A DNA stretch of 62,096 nt, from NCBI GenBank assembly GCA_035476815.1, contig DATILD010000098.1, positions 1 through 62,096 of the forward strand, in the 5' to 3' direction. Of this stretch, positions 19,190-26,497 are shown piece after piece (within the stretch, counting starts at the first letter, position 1; each line of letters opens with the position of its first letter). The notes beneath the pieces are model-generated. The model was not told where the DNA came from, searched no databases, and worked only from the letters and a program-made list of their open reading frames with translations. Origin of the DNA: Methylibium sp035476815 (GTDB lineage Bacteria > Pseudomonadota > Gammaproteobacteria > Burkholderiales > Burkholderiaceae_C). The translations under genes were made by a program, and so were the position numbers.

Positions 19190-20344
19190 TCAGGTGGCCG
19201 TCGCCGCAGCGGGCTCGAGCGGCGGCTTGGCGGCGGCCCGTCCCGGCAGCGTGATGCGCGGCGCCACCTCCTTCGCCGCGAGTTCCAGCGAGTAGAACCA
19301 GGGTGCCGGATCGTCGTAGTAGTCGTGCGACTCGATCTGCAGCGTGCCCCAGCCGCCGCAGGCATGGAACAGCGTGTTGAGCTTGTCGACGACCGTGTCG
19401 GGCGAACCGACGACGAACACATGGTCGACCAGGAATTCGAGATCTGCCTTGGCCGGATCGACGCCCTTGTCCTTCGCGAAGCCATCGATCATGCCGAAGC
19501 GTCGCCAGATCGGGATCAGGTAGCGGTTGAAGCAGTAGCCGATCGGGCCTTCCATCACCAGCTTCTTGGCCTCGGCGTCGGTGTCGGCGACGAACACCGT
19601 CTGCGAGACGGCGTGGCGCTGGCGGTCGGGGGTGAAGCCCGCCTTGATGTTGGCCTCGGCATAGATGTCCCAGTGCCGCTTGAGCGCGTCGAGCCCGGAG
19701 AAGATCGACACCGGCTTGAAGTTGCGCTCGCCCGCCAGCTTCATCGACGGCGAATTGGCGCTGAAGCCGGTCACCGCGATCTCGGGGAAGGCGCCGTTCC
19801 AGGGCGCATAGTTCGCGAGCCGGTGCTGCTCGTCCTCTTCCGTGTGCGCCTCCTCTTCCGCGGGGAAGCCGGCGTTCCAGAACTTGCCTTCGTAGAAGAA
19901 GGGCTCGCGCTTCCAGATCTTCTCCATGATGATCAGCGACTCGCGCACCATCTCGTTGAGGAACTCGGTCTTCGCGTCGCGCAGGCCGTGCATGTAGGAC
20001 GCGAGCGGGTAGGCGCCCGCACCGATGCCGAGGAAGTAGCGGCCTTCGAGGATCTGCGACAGCCAGCCGACCATCATTGCGAGCTTGGTCGGGTGCTGGT
20101 GTGGCAGCAGGTGCGCCATCGGGGCGAACTTGATCCGGCTGGTCTGCAGCGCGGCGGCCGCCATGATCAGCTCCGGATTGGGGATGTTTTCCCAGATCTG
20201 CGAGGCATGCTCCGAGATCATCATCGAGGTGAAGCCCGCCTTGTCGCAGGCCACGGAGCTCTGGACGCCCCATTCGACGGTCTGCCGCGCGGTGCGGCCG
20301 GGGCGCATGTAGGGGTGAAAGATCAGACCGGTTTCCATTGCCAT
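19190..20344 (-). CDS. camE36: luciferase-like FMN-dependent monooxygenase, 3,6-diketocamphane 1,6-monooxygenase homologue
   Basis: A 384-residue bacterial-luciferase-fold enzyme. The start MAMETGLIFHPYMRPGR (ATG 20344, GGAGACAGCAATC before it) and the segments SMMISEHASQIWENIPNPEL, FAPMAHLLPHQHP and GWLSQILEGRYFLGIGAGAY closely match my memory of Pseudomonas putida 3,6-diketocamphane monooxygenase. That enzyme is a type II Baeyer-Villiger oxygenase using FMNH2 from a separate reductase. It would insert oxygen beside the ketone of a bicyclic diketone, opening the bridge. It is divergent from a TetR gene across a 104-bp gap with two palindromes. The 2,5-type paralogue is at 47678-48793. The exact substrate cannot be fixed from sequence. 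Confidence 0.88.
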   Translation of the reverse strand: MAMETGLIFHPYMRPGRTARQTVEWGVQSSVACDKAGFTSMMISEHASQIWENIPNPELIMAAAALQTSRIKFAPMAHLLPHQHPTKLAMMVGWLSQILEGRYFLGIGAGAYPLASYMHGLRDAKTEFLNEMVRESLIIMEKIWKREPFFYEGKFWNAGFPAEEEAHTEEDEQHRLANYAPWNGAFPEIAVTGFSANSPSMKLAGERNFKPVSIFSGLDALKRHWDIYAEANIKAGFTPDRQRHAVSQTVFVADTDAEAKKLVMEGPIGYCFNRYLIPIWRRFGMIDGFAKDKGVDPAKADLEFLVDHVFVVGSPDTVVDKLNTLFHACGGWGTLQIESHDYYDDPAPWFYSLELAAKEVAPRITLPGRAAAKPPLEPAAATAT

Positions 20345-20363
20345 GATTGCTGTCTCCATCGAT

Positions 20364-20385
20364 GATTAAGCCATGTGGCTTAATC
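20364..20385. promoter_or_regulatory. perfect 10-bp-arm palindrome, likely operator of the adjacent TetR
   Basis: GATTAAGCCA at 20364-20373 and its exact complement at 20376-20385 are separated by TG. The site covers the -10 box of the diketocamphane monooxygenase promoter (20382-20387), in the gap divergent from the TetR gene at 20449. Such placement is typical of a TetR operator. It differs from the GTCAAC-N6-GTTGAC family and occurs once in the window as far as I can see. Confidence 0.7.
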
Positions 20386-20410
20386 TAGGCTTCCTACAAT
20401 CGTTCGTCAA
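20382..20410 (-). promoter_or_regulatory. sigma-70-like promoter of the 3,6-diketocamphane monooxygenase gene
   Basis: Reading the minus strand, TTGACG (20410-20405) and TAGATT (20387-20382) are 17 bases apart, a good -35/-10 pair. The start codon is 38 bases downstream of the -10. The 20364-20385 palindrome overlaps the -10 and start region, and a GTCAAC-type site (20411-20428) abuts the -35. Confidence 0.55.
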
Positions 20411-20428
20411 GTCAACGATTACGTTGAG
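20411..20428. promoter_or_regulatory. GTCAAC-N6-GTTGAC family operator, copy 1 (one mismatch)
   Basis: GTCAAC-GATTAC-GTTGAG, one base off the perfect palindrome. It lies between the divergent diketocamphane monooxygenase and TetR genes, 21 bases before the TetR start, so it could control both. Five closer matches occur elsewhere in the window, all in divergent promoter gaps. Confidence 0.6.
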
Positions 20429-20448
20429 TGTCAAAACAAGGGAAAACC

Positions 20449-21087
20449 ATGAGGGCCAAGGCGGCAGCGCCGAAGATCGATGCCAAGACGAGACTCCTGC
20501 TCGCCGCCGAGACCCTGTTTGCGAAGGGCGGCATCGAGGGGGTGTCGCTGCGCGAGATCGCGGCCGCGGCCGAGCAGGGCAACCATCACGCGGTGCAGTA
20601 CCACTTCGGCTCGCGCGACACGCTGGTGCGGTCGATCTTCGAGCACCGCATGAGCCAGATGGAATCTCGGCGTGCCGAGATGCTGGACGCCGCCGAGGCG
20701 GCCGGCCGCCTCGGCGAGGCGCGCACGATCGTGGAGATCATCTTCCTGCCCCAGCTCGACCTGCCGGGGCAGCGCGGCAACCACAGCTACGCGAAGTTCC
20801 TGTGCCAGTACCTGCTGCGCAACGAGGGGGCCCGCTTCGGCGACTTTGGCGTCGAGCTGCCGCCGAACATCGGCCGCGCGCTCGCGCTGCTGCGAGGCAG
20901 GCTCGACTTTCTTCCCGAAGGCATCGCGCAGCGGCGGCTGGTCACCGCCTGCTTCATGTTCCTGAACATGCTGTCGGCCTATTCGGACGACCGCAGCCGC
21001 AGCGCCGGCGACGAGAGCTTCGAGGACGCCGTCGACGACACGCTCGAGCAGATCGCGCTTGCGACCTGCATGCCGCTCAGGGCTTGA
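20449..21087 (+). CDS. TetR/AcrR-family transcriptional regulator (first of two)
   Basis: A 212-residue regulator from the ATG at 20449, behind AAGGGAAAACC. The N-terminal TetR domain is clear: KTRLLLAAETLFAKGGIEG, then SLREIAAAAEQGNHHAVQYH as the helix-turn-helix and FGSRDTLVRSIFEHRM. The C-terminal ligand domain (about 80-212) is not assignable. It is divergent from the 3,6-diketocamphane monooxygenase gene with a perfect palindrome between them, so it probably represses that gene and may sense a pathway intermediate. Its 3' end overlaps the convergent NTF2-like gene by 11 bp. In P. putida the camphor operon is also governed by a TetR protein, CamR; orthology here is untested. Confidence 0.88.
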   Translation: MRAKAAAPKIDAKTRLLLAAETLFAKGGIEGVSLREIAAAAEQGNHHAVQYHFGSRDTLVRSIFEHRMSQMESRRAEMLDAAEAAGRLGEARTIVEIIFLPQLDLPGQRGNHSYAKFLCQYLLRNEGARFGDFGVELPPNIGRALALLRGRLDFLPEGIAQRRLVTACFMFLNMLSAYSDDRSRSAGDESFEDAVDDTLEQIALATCMPLRA

Positions 21088-21472
21088 AGAAGGTCTCCCA
21101 GGCGTGCATCGTGTCCATGTATTCCCTGACGCGGAGCACCTTGTCACCCGCGACCTCGAAGAGGAAGTGGTAGCGGTTGTTGTAGATGCGGCCGTTGCTC
21201 AGGGTCGCGAAGGACTCGGCTTCGGCGGCCACCTTGTTGCCTTCGGCGATCATGGCCGTCGGTGTGATCCGCAGCGCCCCTTCCCGGTAGAGGGCCACCG
21301 CACCGCGCAGCAGCGCGCCGAGTTCTTCCTTCGCGTAGGTGCCCGACATGCCCGGCACGCCACCCGAGACCTGCCAGGTGGCGCCGTCGGCCAGGCCGCC
21401 GAGGATCGCATCGACCTGACCGGTCGAGAAGGTCGCGAGGAAGTCGGCGACCACGGTCTTGGCATCTTTCAT
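21077..21472 (-). CDS. SnoaL/NTF2-like small enzyme or binding protein
   Basis: A 131-residue cone-fold protein of the SnoaL/NTF2 superfamily. It runs from MKDAKTVVADFLATFSTGQV through AILGGLADGATWQVSGG, LLRGAVALYREGALRITPTA and NNRYHFLFEVAGDKVLRVREY MDTMHAW. The ATG at 21472 has GGAGAAACTGTG before it. Members include ketosteroid isomerase, limonene-epoxide hydrolase and polyketide cyclases, so an isomerase, hydratase or lactone-opening role in terpenoid breakdown is possible, but catalytic residues cannot be assigned. It is the last gene of a three-gene operon with the FGHG protein and the thiolase. Confidence 0.8.
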   Translation of the reverse strand: MKDAKTVVADFLATFSTGQVDAILGGLADGATWQVSGGVPGMSGTYAKEELGALLRGAVALYREGALRITPTAMIAEGNKVAAEAESFATLSNGRIYNNRYHFLFEVAGDKVLRVREYMDTMHAWETFFKP

Positions 21473-21507
21473 CACAGTTTCTCCAGTGCTGTCGGTTCCC
21501 GGCACGC

Positions 21508-22686
21508 CTAGGCTCGCTCGAACACCGCCGCGATGCCCTGGCCGCCGCCGATGCACATCGTCGCCAGCGCAAAGCGCCCGCCGACGCGGCGCAGCTCGTG
21601 GATCGCCTTGGTCGCGATGATCGCGCCGGTCGCGCCGACCGGGTGGCCGAGCGAGATGCCCGAGCCGTTCGGATTGACCTTCGCCGGGTCGAAGTCCAGC
21701 GCGCGGCTGACCGCGCAGGCCTGGGCGGCGAAGGCCTCGTTGGACTCGATCACGTCGAGCTGATCGACCGTGAGGCCGGCGCGCTGCAGCGCCAGCCGGG
21801 TCGCCGGGATCGGCCCCAGGCCCATCAGGGCCGGTTCGACACCCGCGTGGGCGTACGCGACCAGCCGCGCGAGCGGCTTCAGCCCCTGGGCCTTCACCGC
21901 CGCCTCGGTCGCGAGCACCAGGGCGGCCGCGCCGTCGTTCAGCCCGGAGGCATTGCCGGCCGTCACCGTGCCATCGGCCTGGAAGGCCGGCTTCATCTTC
22001 GCAAGCTGCTCGGCGCTGGCCTCAGTGCGGACATGCTCGTCCGTGTCGAACACCACGCTGCCCTTGCGGGTCGCGATGTCGACCGGGACCAGCTGCGAGG
22101 CGAAGCGGCCCTCGGCGAGCGCGTGCGCGGCACGCCGCTGGCTCTCCAGCGCCAGTGCGTCCTGCATCTCGCGGGTGATGCCGTCGCGCTTGGCGACGTT
22201 CTCGGCCGTCACGCCCATGTGGAAGCGCTGGAACGGGTCATGCAGGATGCCGAGCATGTAGTCGACCGCCATCACGTCACCCATGCGCGCGCCCCAGCGT
22301 GCCGCGGGCAACAGATAGGGGCCGCGGCTCATCGATTCGGCGCCACCGGCGACGCCGACTTCGGCGTCACCGAGTTGCAGGGCCTGTGCGATCGACACGA
22401 TCGCCTGCAGCCCCGACCCGCACAGCCGGTTGACATTGAAGGCCGGCGTTTCCTTCGGGATGCCGGCGTTCATGGCCGCGACACGCGACAGATAGGCGTC
22501 GCGCGGCTCGGTCGGAACGACGTTGCCCATCGCGACATGGCCGACGCGCGTCGCGTCGACGCCGCTGCGCTGCAGCGCAGCGCGCACGGCCGTGGTGGCG
22601 AGGTCGCACAGCGCGACATCCTTCAGGCTGCCGCCGAAGCTGCCGATCGCGGTGCGCGCGGCCGAGACGATGTACACGGAAGTCAA
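21508..22686 (-). CDS. acetyl-CoA C-acyltransferase (thiolase)
   Basis: A 392-residue thiolase. The nucleophile Cys89 (NRLCGSGLQAIVS), His348 (GHPVGATGA) and Cys378 (MCIGGGQG) fall at the same numbers as in Zoogloea thiolase, supporting the ATG at 22686. It cleaves 3-ketoacyl-CoA with CoA to acetyl-CoA and a shortened acyl-CoA. It follows the small FGHG protein by 4 bp and precedes the NTF2-like gene, in a minus-strand operon headed by two GTCAAC-type operators. A role in the final C-C cleavages of the terpenoid pathway fits; chain preference is unknown. Confidence 0.95.
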   Translation of the reverse strand: MTSVYIVSAARTAIGSFGGSLKDVALCDLATTAVRAALQRSGVDATRVGHVAMGNVVPTEPRDAYLSRVAAMNAGIPKETPAFNVNRLCGSGLQAIVSIAQALQLGDAEVGVAGGAESMSRGPYLLPAARWGARMGDVMAVDYMLGILHDPFQRFHMGVTAENVAKRDGITREMQDALALESQRRAAHALAEGRFASQLVPVDIATRKGSVVFDTDEHVRTEASAEQLAKMKPAFQADGTVTAGNASGLNDGAAALVLATEAAVKAQGLKPLARLVAYAHAGVEPALMGLGPIPATRLALQRAGLTVDQLDVIESNEAFAAQACAVSRALDFDPAKVNPNGSGISLGHPVGATGAIIATKAIHELRRVGGRFALATMCIGGGQGIAAVFERA

Positions 22687-22690
22687 TGGA

Positions 22691-22966
22691 TCATCCTTTG
22701 CAGATAGAGGAGAGGCACGGCGTCGAGTCCAGCCGCTGTGCGGCGCGCATCCAGCCGTCGAGCTCAGGGTCGTGGCGCCGGGACATGACGTCGCGGCAGA
22801 ACTGCCAGTGGCGCTCGGAGACCGCCGCGCCGCTCTTCAATGCCAGCGCCAGGCGGACGACGGCCAAGCCGCCATGACCGAAGTCCATGCTGCGTTCCAG
22901 CAGGGCCAGTGCCACGTCGCCCGGCAGGTCGGCAGGCGGTGCGGCGGTCAGGGCGCTCGTGTTCAT
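22691..22966 (-). CDS. small conserved protein of unknown function, FGHG family (copy B)
   Basis: A 91-residue soluble protein from the ATG at 22966, with AGGGACCGACC upstream. It shares DVALALLERSMDFGHGGLAV and the HWQFCR block with the protein at 15346-15666 (24 of 42 aligned residues identical by hand). It is the first gene of the operon with thiolase and an NTF2-like protein, four bases before the thiolase ATG. Conservation of FGHG, two Arg and a Cys suggests a ligand or protein contact surface, but no function can be assigned. Two copies beside two CoA-thioester operons argue for a role with acyl-CoA enzymes. Confidence 0.75.
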   Translation of the reverse strand: MNTSALTAAPPADLPGDVALALLERSMDFGHGGLAVVRLALALKSGAAVSERHWQFCRDVMSRRHDPELDGWMRAAQRLDSTPCLSSICKG

Positions 22967-23054
22967 GGTCGGTCCCTTCGGTGTTGCGAGTCGGTGCAGT
23001 GCGTCAGATTGGCCGGGGCCGGAACTCGGGTGATCCCGTAGCGTGTCGTCAAAA

Positions 23055-23072
23055 GTCAACTTATGTGTTGAC
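23055..23072. promoter_or_regulatory. GTCAAC-N6-GTTGAC operator, copy 2
   Basis: GTCAAC-TTATGT-GTTGAC is a perfect 6-bp-arm palindrome, 89 bp upstream of the FGHG/thiolase operon start on the minus strand. It forms a pair with the copy at 23106-23127, on the same face of the helix if spacing is about 10.5 bp per turn. Confidence 0.72.
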
Positions 23073-23105
23073 AACACCTAGGGTCATCCCGCGGTTGGCT
23101 CCGTG

Positions 23106-23127
23106 TAGTCAACTTGTGTGTTGACTA
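23106..23127. promoter_or_regulatory. GTCAAC-N6-GTTGAC operator, copy 3, with 8-bp arms
   Basis: TAGTCAAC-TTGTGT-GTTGACTA is the longest match of the family, with perfect 8-bp arms. Its right arm contains TTGACT, the -35 box of the transport-operon promoter, so bound regulator would block RNA polymerase. Confidence 0.78.
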
Positions 23128-23149
23128 TAGTCGGGACTGCTCGTATTCT
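23121..23149 (+). promoter_or_regulatory. sigma-70-like promoter of the DUF1302/DUF1329/RND operon
   Basis: TTGACT at 23121-23126 and TATTCT at 23144-23149 are exactly 17 bases apart. The -35 lies inside the operator at 23106-23127. Transcription would start near 23157, leaving a leader of about 145 bases before the ATG at 23302. Confidence 0.65.
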
Positions 23150-23301
23150 GCAAATGACCGCGGTGATGTTGAGGTTGCGCAAACCGCGGAGAACGCAGCG
23201 CTGATAGAGGGCGCCAGTGGGTGGTGATTTCGACGTGGCGGTCCCTGGCATCGAGAGGACCGGCGTGTGCACGAAGCAGGTTCCAACCCTTACGAGGAGA
23301 C

Positions 23302-24999
23302 ATGATGAGCAGGTGGAATGCCGTTGTCCCGAGCGGGCAGCAGATGAAGGTCCTCGCCGTGGCGGCGTCGCTGCTCGGCGCGGCGGGCGGGGCGCAGGCG
23401 GTGAAGTTCCAGGCGGGCGACGACTGGGATCTCAACTTCGACACGTCCTTGCAGTACACGCTCGGCGTGCGTGCCCAGAGTCGCGACAGCCGGATCGCCA
23501 ACCATCCATTCTTCGCGGAAGCGGACTACAAGTTCGACAAGGGCGACCTGGTCACCAACCGCGCGCAGGGCCTGTTCGAGTTCCAGGGCGCCTACCGGGA
23601 GAAGTACGGCTTCCGCCTGACCGCGTCGGCGTGGAAGGACTTCGCCTACGACGACAAGGTCGAGACCAATCCCAACCCGGCGTTCTCGACTTTTCTGTCC
23701 TACCCGAGCGGCCGCTACTCGAGCCACACGAAGAAGTACCACATCCAGGGCGCCGAGCTGCTCGACGCCTTCGTCTTCGCCAACACCAAGCTCGGCGACA
23801 CCCCGGTCTACGCCAAGCTCGGTCGCTTCTCGCAGTTCTGGGGCAATGCCTTCTTCTTCGGCTTCTCCAACATCGCCTACTCGCAGCACCCGCTCGACTA
23901 CATCAAGGGCTTCACGCAGCCGGGCTCGGAGGTCAAGGAGCTGTTCCTGCCCCGCACCCAGGCGATGGTGACGGCGGAGATCAGCCCGCAGCTGTCGATC
24001 ACCGGCCAGTACTTCTTCGAGTTCCGCGAGAACCGCTTCCCCGAGGGCGGCACCTACCTCGGTCCGTTCGACATCCTCTATGAAGGTCCGACGAGCGGCG
24101 GTGCGCTGGCCGGCTCCTTCGGTGGCCCGGTCAGCGCCGGCCGCATCGACCGCCCGAAGGACAACAACCGCAACTTCGGACTGAAGGCGATCTGGGCGCC
24201 CGAGTGGGCCGAGGGCGAGATCGGCTTCTACTACCGGCAGTTCGACGAGGTGCAGGGCTGGCCGCTGGCCGACATCCACGCCACCGGCGGCGGCGCGGTC
24301 CACCTGTCGTTCGCCGAGAAGGTCAAGCTCTTCGGTCTGAGCTACGAGCGCACCTTCGGCTCGGTCAGCACCGGCTTCGAGGTGAACTACCGCAAGGACA
24401 CCGCGCTGACCAGCGCGCTGACCAATGGCATCCCGGGCGTGCCGACCAGCCAGGGCGCGAAGGGTGACATCTTCAATGCGCTCGCCAACGTGTTCGTGCA
24501 ACTGGGCACGACGCCGTTCTACGACGCCGGCGTGCTGCTGGCCGAACTCAGCTACACGCACCTGGTCTCGGTGACCGACCACGCGGAGCTGTTCAATGGC
24601 ATCGGCTACGCGTCCTGCCCGACCAACAACAAGTGGGACGGCTGCGCGACCAAGAACGCCCTGGCCTTCGCGATGCTGTTCGAGCCGCAGTGGCTCCAGG
24701 TCTTCCCCGGCATCGACCTGAGCATGCCCTTCTCCTACACCGCGGGCCTGCGCGGCAACCCGGCGTATGCGGCAGGCTCGTTCTACGCACAGGGGACGAG
24801 CATCTACTCGCTGGGCGTCAAGGCGACGATCAAGAACGACAGCACCCTGGCCCTGCAGTACAACGGCTACCACTGGCATACCGGCTCGACGAACGACATC
24901 CCCGGCCTGGGCACGTCGTACGCCGGCTTCGGTGGCAACGGCCCGGTCGGCCTGAACGACAAGGGCTGGTTCCAACTGACGTTCAAGACGTCGTTCTGA
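23302..24999 (+). CDS. DUF1302 outer-membrane beta-barrel protein
   Basis: A 565-residue exported protein from the ATG at 23302, behind a strong GAGGAGA site. The signal peptide ends near Ala-Gln-Ala in residues 1-33 (MKVLAVAASLLGAAGGAQA). The rest is rich in alternating aromatic strands (FRLTASAWKDFAYDD, FWGNAFFFGFSNIAYSQ) and ends in TFKTSF with a terminal Phe, as in Bam-assembled barrels. DUF1302 proteins commonly pair with DUF1329 proteins, as here 21 bp downstream. As first gene of an operon with an RND transporter under the same operator as the oxygenase genes, it is a candidate outer-membrane channel for the hydrophobic substrate. That role is inferred. Confidence 0.88.
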   Translation: MMSRWNAVVPSGQQMKVLAVAASLLGAAGGAQAVKFQAGDDWDLNFDTSLQYTLGVRAQSRDSRIANHPFFAEADYKFDKGDLVTNRAQGLFEFQGAYREKYGFRLTASAWKDFAYDDKVETNPNPAFSTFLSYPSGRYSSHTKKYHIQGAELLDAFVFANTKLGDTPVYAKLGRFSQFWGNAFFFGFSNIAYSQHPLDYIKGFTQPGSEVKELFLPRTQAMVTAEISPQLSITGQYFFEFRENRFPEGGTYLGPFDILYEGPTSGGALAGSFGGPVSAGRIDRPKDNNRNFGLKAIWAPEWAEGEIGFYYRQFDEVQGWPLADIHATGGGAVHLSFAEKVKLFGLSYERTFGSVSTGFEVNYRKDTALTSALTNGIPGVPTSQGAKGDIFNALANVFVQLGTTPFYDAGVLLAELSYTHLVSVTDHAELFNGIGYASCPTNNKWDGCATKNALAFAMLFEPQWLQVFPGIDLSMPFSYTAGLRGNPAYAAGSFYAQGTSIYSLGVKATIKNDSTLALQYNGYHWHTGSTNDIPGLGTSYAGFGGNGPVGLNDKGWFQLTFKTSF

Positions 25000-25020
25000 G
25001 CAGAATGCAAGGAGACTGAA

Positions 25021-26433
25021 GTGTCCAAGAAACTGATCCTCACCCAGGTCGGCGCCGTCGCGAGCGCCTGCCTCCTCGCCGCCGGCGGCGCCTTCGCCGC
25101 GGCCTCGGCCGACGAGGCGAAGAAGCTCGGCGCCACGCTGACCGAGTTCGGTGCCGAGAAGGGCGCGAACGCCGACGGCTCGATCCCCGCCTACACGGGG
25201 GGCCTCACGCAGCCGCCGGCGGGCTGGTCCAAGGGGGCCGACCAGTACGTCGATCCCTTCAAGGACGACAAGCCGCTGTACGTCATCGACGGCAAGAACG
25301 CCGCCAAGTACGACGCGCTGCTGAGCGAGGGCGAGAAGGCCATGCTGGCCACCCACCCGACCTTCCGCATGGACGTCTACCCGACGCGCCGCTCGGTCGC
25401 CTACCCGGCCTGGGTGCTGGAGAACACGACCAAGAACGCCACCACCGCGACGCTGACCGGCGAGGTCGAGGGCGACGCGATGAAGGGCGGCGCCCCCGAC
25501 GGCCTGCCCTTCGCCGGCGTGCCCTTCCCGATCCCCAAGACCGGCTACGAGGTCATGTGGAACCACAAGACCAACTTCGGTCCGGCGGTCGGGCATCAGT
25601 TCAGCCAGGCCTTCCTGATCGACACCTCGGGCAGCATCACGCCGCTGCCGACGACCAACGAGTACTTCGTCCGTCCCTGGTACGACAAGAGCGGCAATCT
25701 GCGCAAGCAGACCTTCGACGCGACGTTCGGCTTCTCCGCCAAGCTGCAGTCGCCGCCGTCGTCGGCCGGCATCCACTTCCTGAACTACTACCTGCCCAAC
25801 TCGGCCGAGGGCGGCCAGAAGGTGTGGTTCTACACGCCGGGGCAGCGCCGCGTGCGGGCGGCGCCGGAGTTCGGCTACGACGTGCCGATCGCGGCCTATG
25901 GCGGCGTGCTGTTCTGGGACGAGATCTTCGGCTTCGTCGGGCGCATGGACCGCTTCAACTTCAAGCTCGTGGGCAAGAAGGAGATGATCGTGCCCTACAA
26001 CGTGTTCGGCTTCACCAACCAGCTGCCGAGCAAGGCGGCGATCGGACCGAAGCACCTGGTGCCCGACACCACGCGGTGGGAGAAGCGGCGCATCTGGGTC
26101 GTCGACTCGACCCGCAAGGACGGCGCCCGCCATGCCTACAGCCGCCGCACCTTCTACATCGAGGAGGACTGCTGGTGCATCGTGGGCTCCGACTCCTACG
26201 ACAACGGCGGCAAGCTCTGGCGCGTGGCGCGGATCTATTCCTTCCCGACCTATGACGTCGGCGGGGTCAACACCTCCAGCTGGACCTTCAACGACATGAT
26301 CAAGGGCAACTACTTCGTCGTGAACATGGGCCACAAGGACCCGGGCTTCTTCGTGCGCAGCCACGCCGACGCCGAGAACCTGCCGGGCCTGCAGCTGACC
26401 CCCGCGGCGGTGGCGGCCGGGAGCATCCGCTGA
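25021..26433 (+). CDS. DUF1329 exported protein
   Basis: A 470-residue protein starting at GTG 25021, with AAGGAGACTGAA upstream. The signal peptide (LILTQVGAVASACLLAAGGA) ends near Phe-Ala-Ala. The mature part matches DUF1329: FGAEKGANADGSIPAYTGGL close to its start, then PTRRSVAYPAWVLENTTKNA, and a late TFYIEEDCWCIVGSDSYD. The family fold resembles LolA/LolB-like open barrels as far as I know, suggesting lipid or hydrophobe handling in the periplasm. It sits between the DUF1302 barrel and the BNR/RND pair, so a shuttle role for a hydrophobic substrate is plausible but unproven. Confidence 0.88.
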   Translation: MSKKLILTQVGAVASACLLAAGGAFAAASADEAKKLGATLTEFGAEKGANADGSIPAYTGGLTQPPAGWSKGADQYVDPFKDDKPLYVIDGKNAAKYDALLSEGEKAMLATHPTFRMDVYPTRRSVAYPAWVLENTTKNATTATLTGEVEGDAMKGGAPDGLPFAGVPFPIPKTGYEVMWNHKTNFGPAVGHQFSQAFLIDTSGSITPLPTTNEYFVRPWYDKSGNLRKQTFDATFGFSAKLQSPPSSAGIHFLNYYLPNSAEGGQKVWFYTPGQRRVRAAPEFGYDVPIAAYGGVLFWDEIFGFVGRMDRFNFKLVGKKEMIVPYNVFGFTNQLPSKAAIGPKHLVPDTTRWEKRRIWVVDSTRKDGARHAYSRRTFYIEEDCWCIVGSDSYDNGGKLWRVARIYSFPTYDVGGVNTSSWTFNDMIKGNYFVVNMGHKDPGFFVRSHADAENLPGLQLTPAAVAAGSIR

Positions 26434-26497
26434 GCGTCCGATCCGCCGGCCGGGTCGCCGTCGCGGCGGCCCGGCGGATCCCCATCCGAGCGTACGA

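Larger units (their letters stand above)
22967..23301. other. 335-bp divergent regulatory gap
   Basis: No gene is recognised here. The gap separates the FGHG/thiolase operon (minus) from the transport operon (plus) and holds two GTCAAC-N6-GTTGAC operators, 23055-23072 and 23106-23127, whose centres are about 53 bp apart (five helical turns). It also holds a promoter for the plus operon at 23121-23149 and about 150 bp of leader. I find no convincing -10 for the minus direction. Confidence 0.7.

Noticed and set aside
15103..19254. A 1383-codon open frame on the plus strand opposite IcmF
   Set aside because: It is antisense to a complete IcmF with all motifs; its translation is rich in Arg/Ala/His/Gly, as expected from the complement of GC-rich codons, and has no ribosome site or domain.
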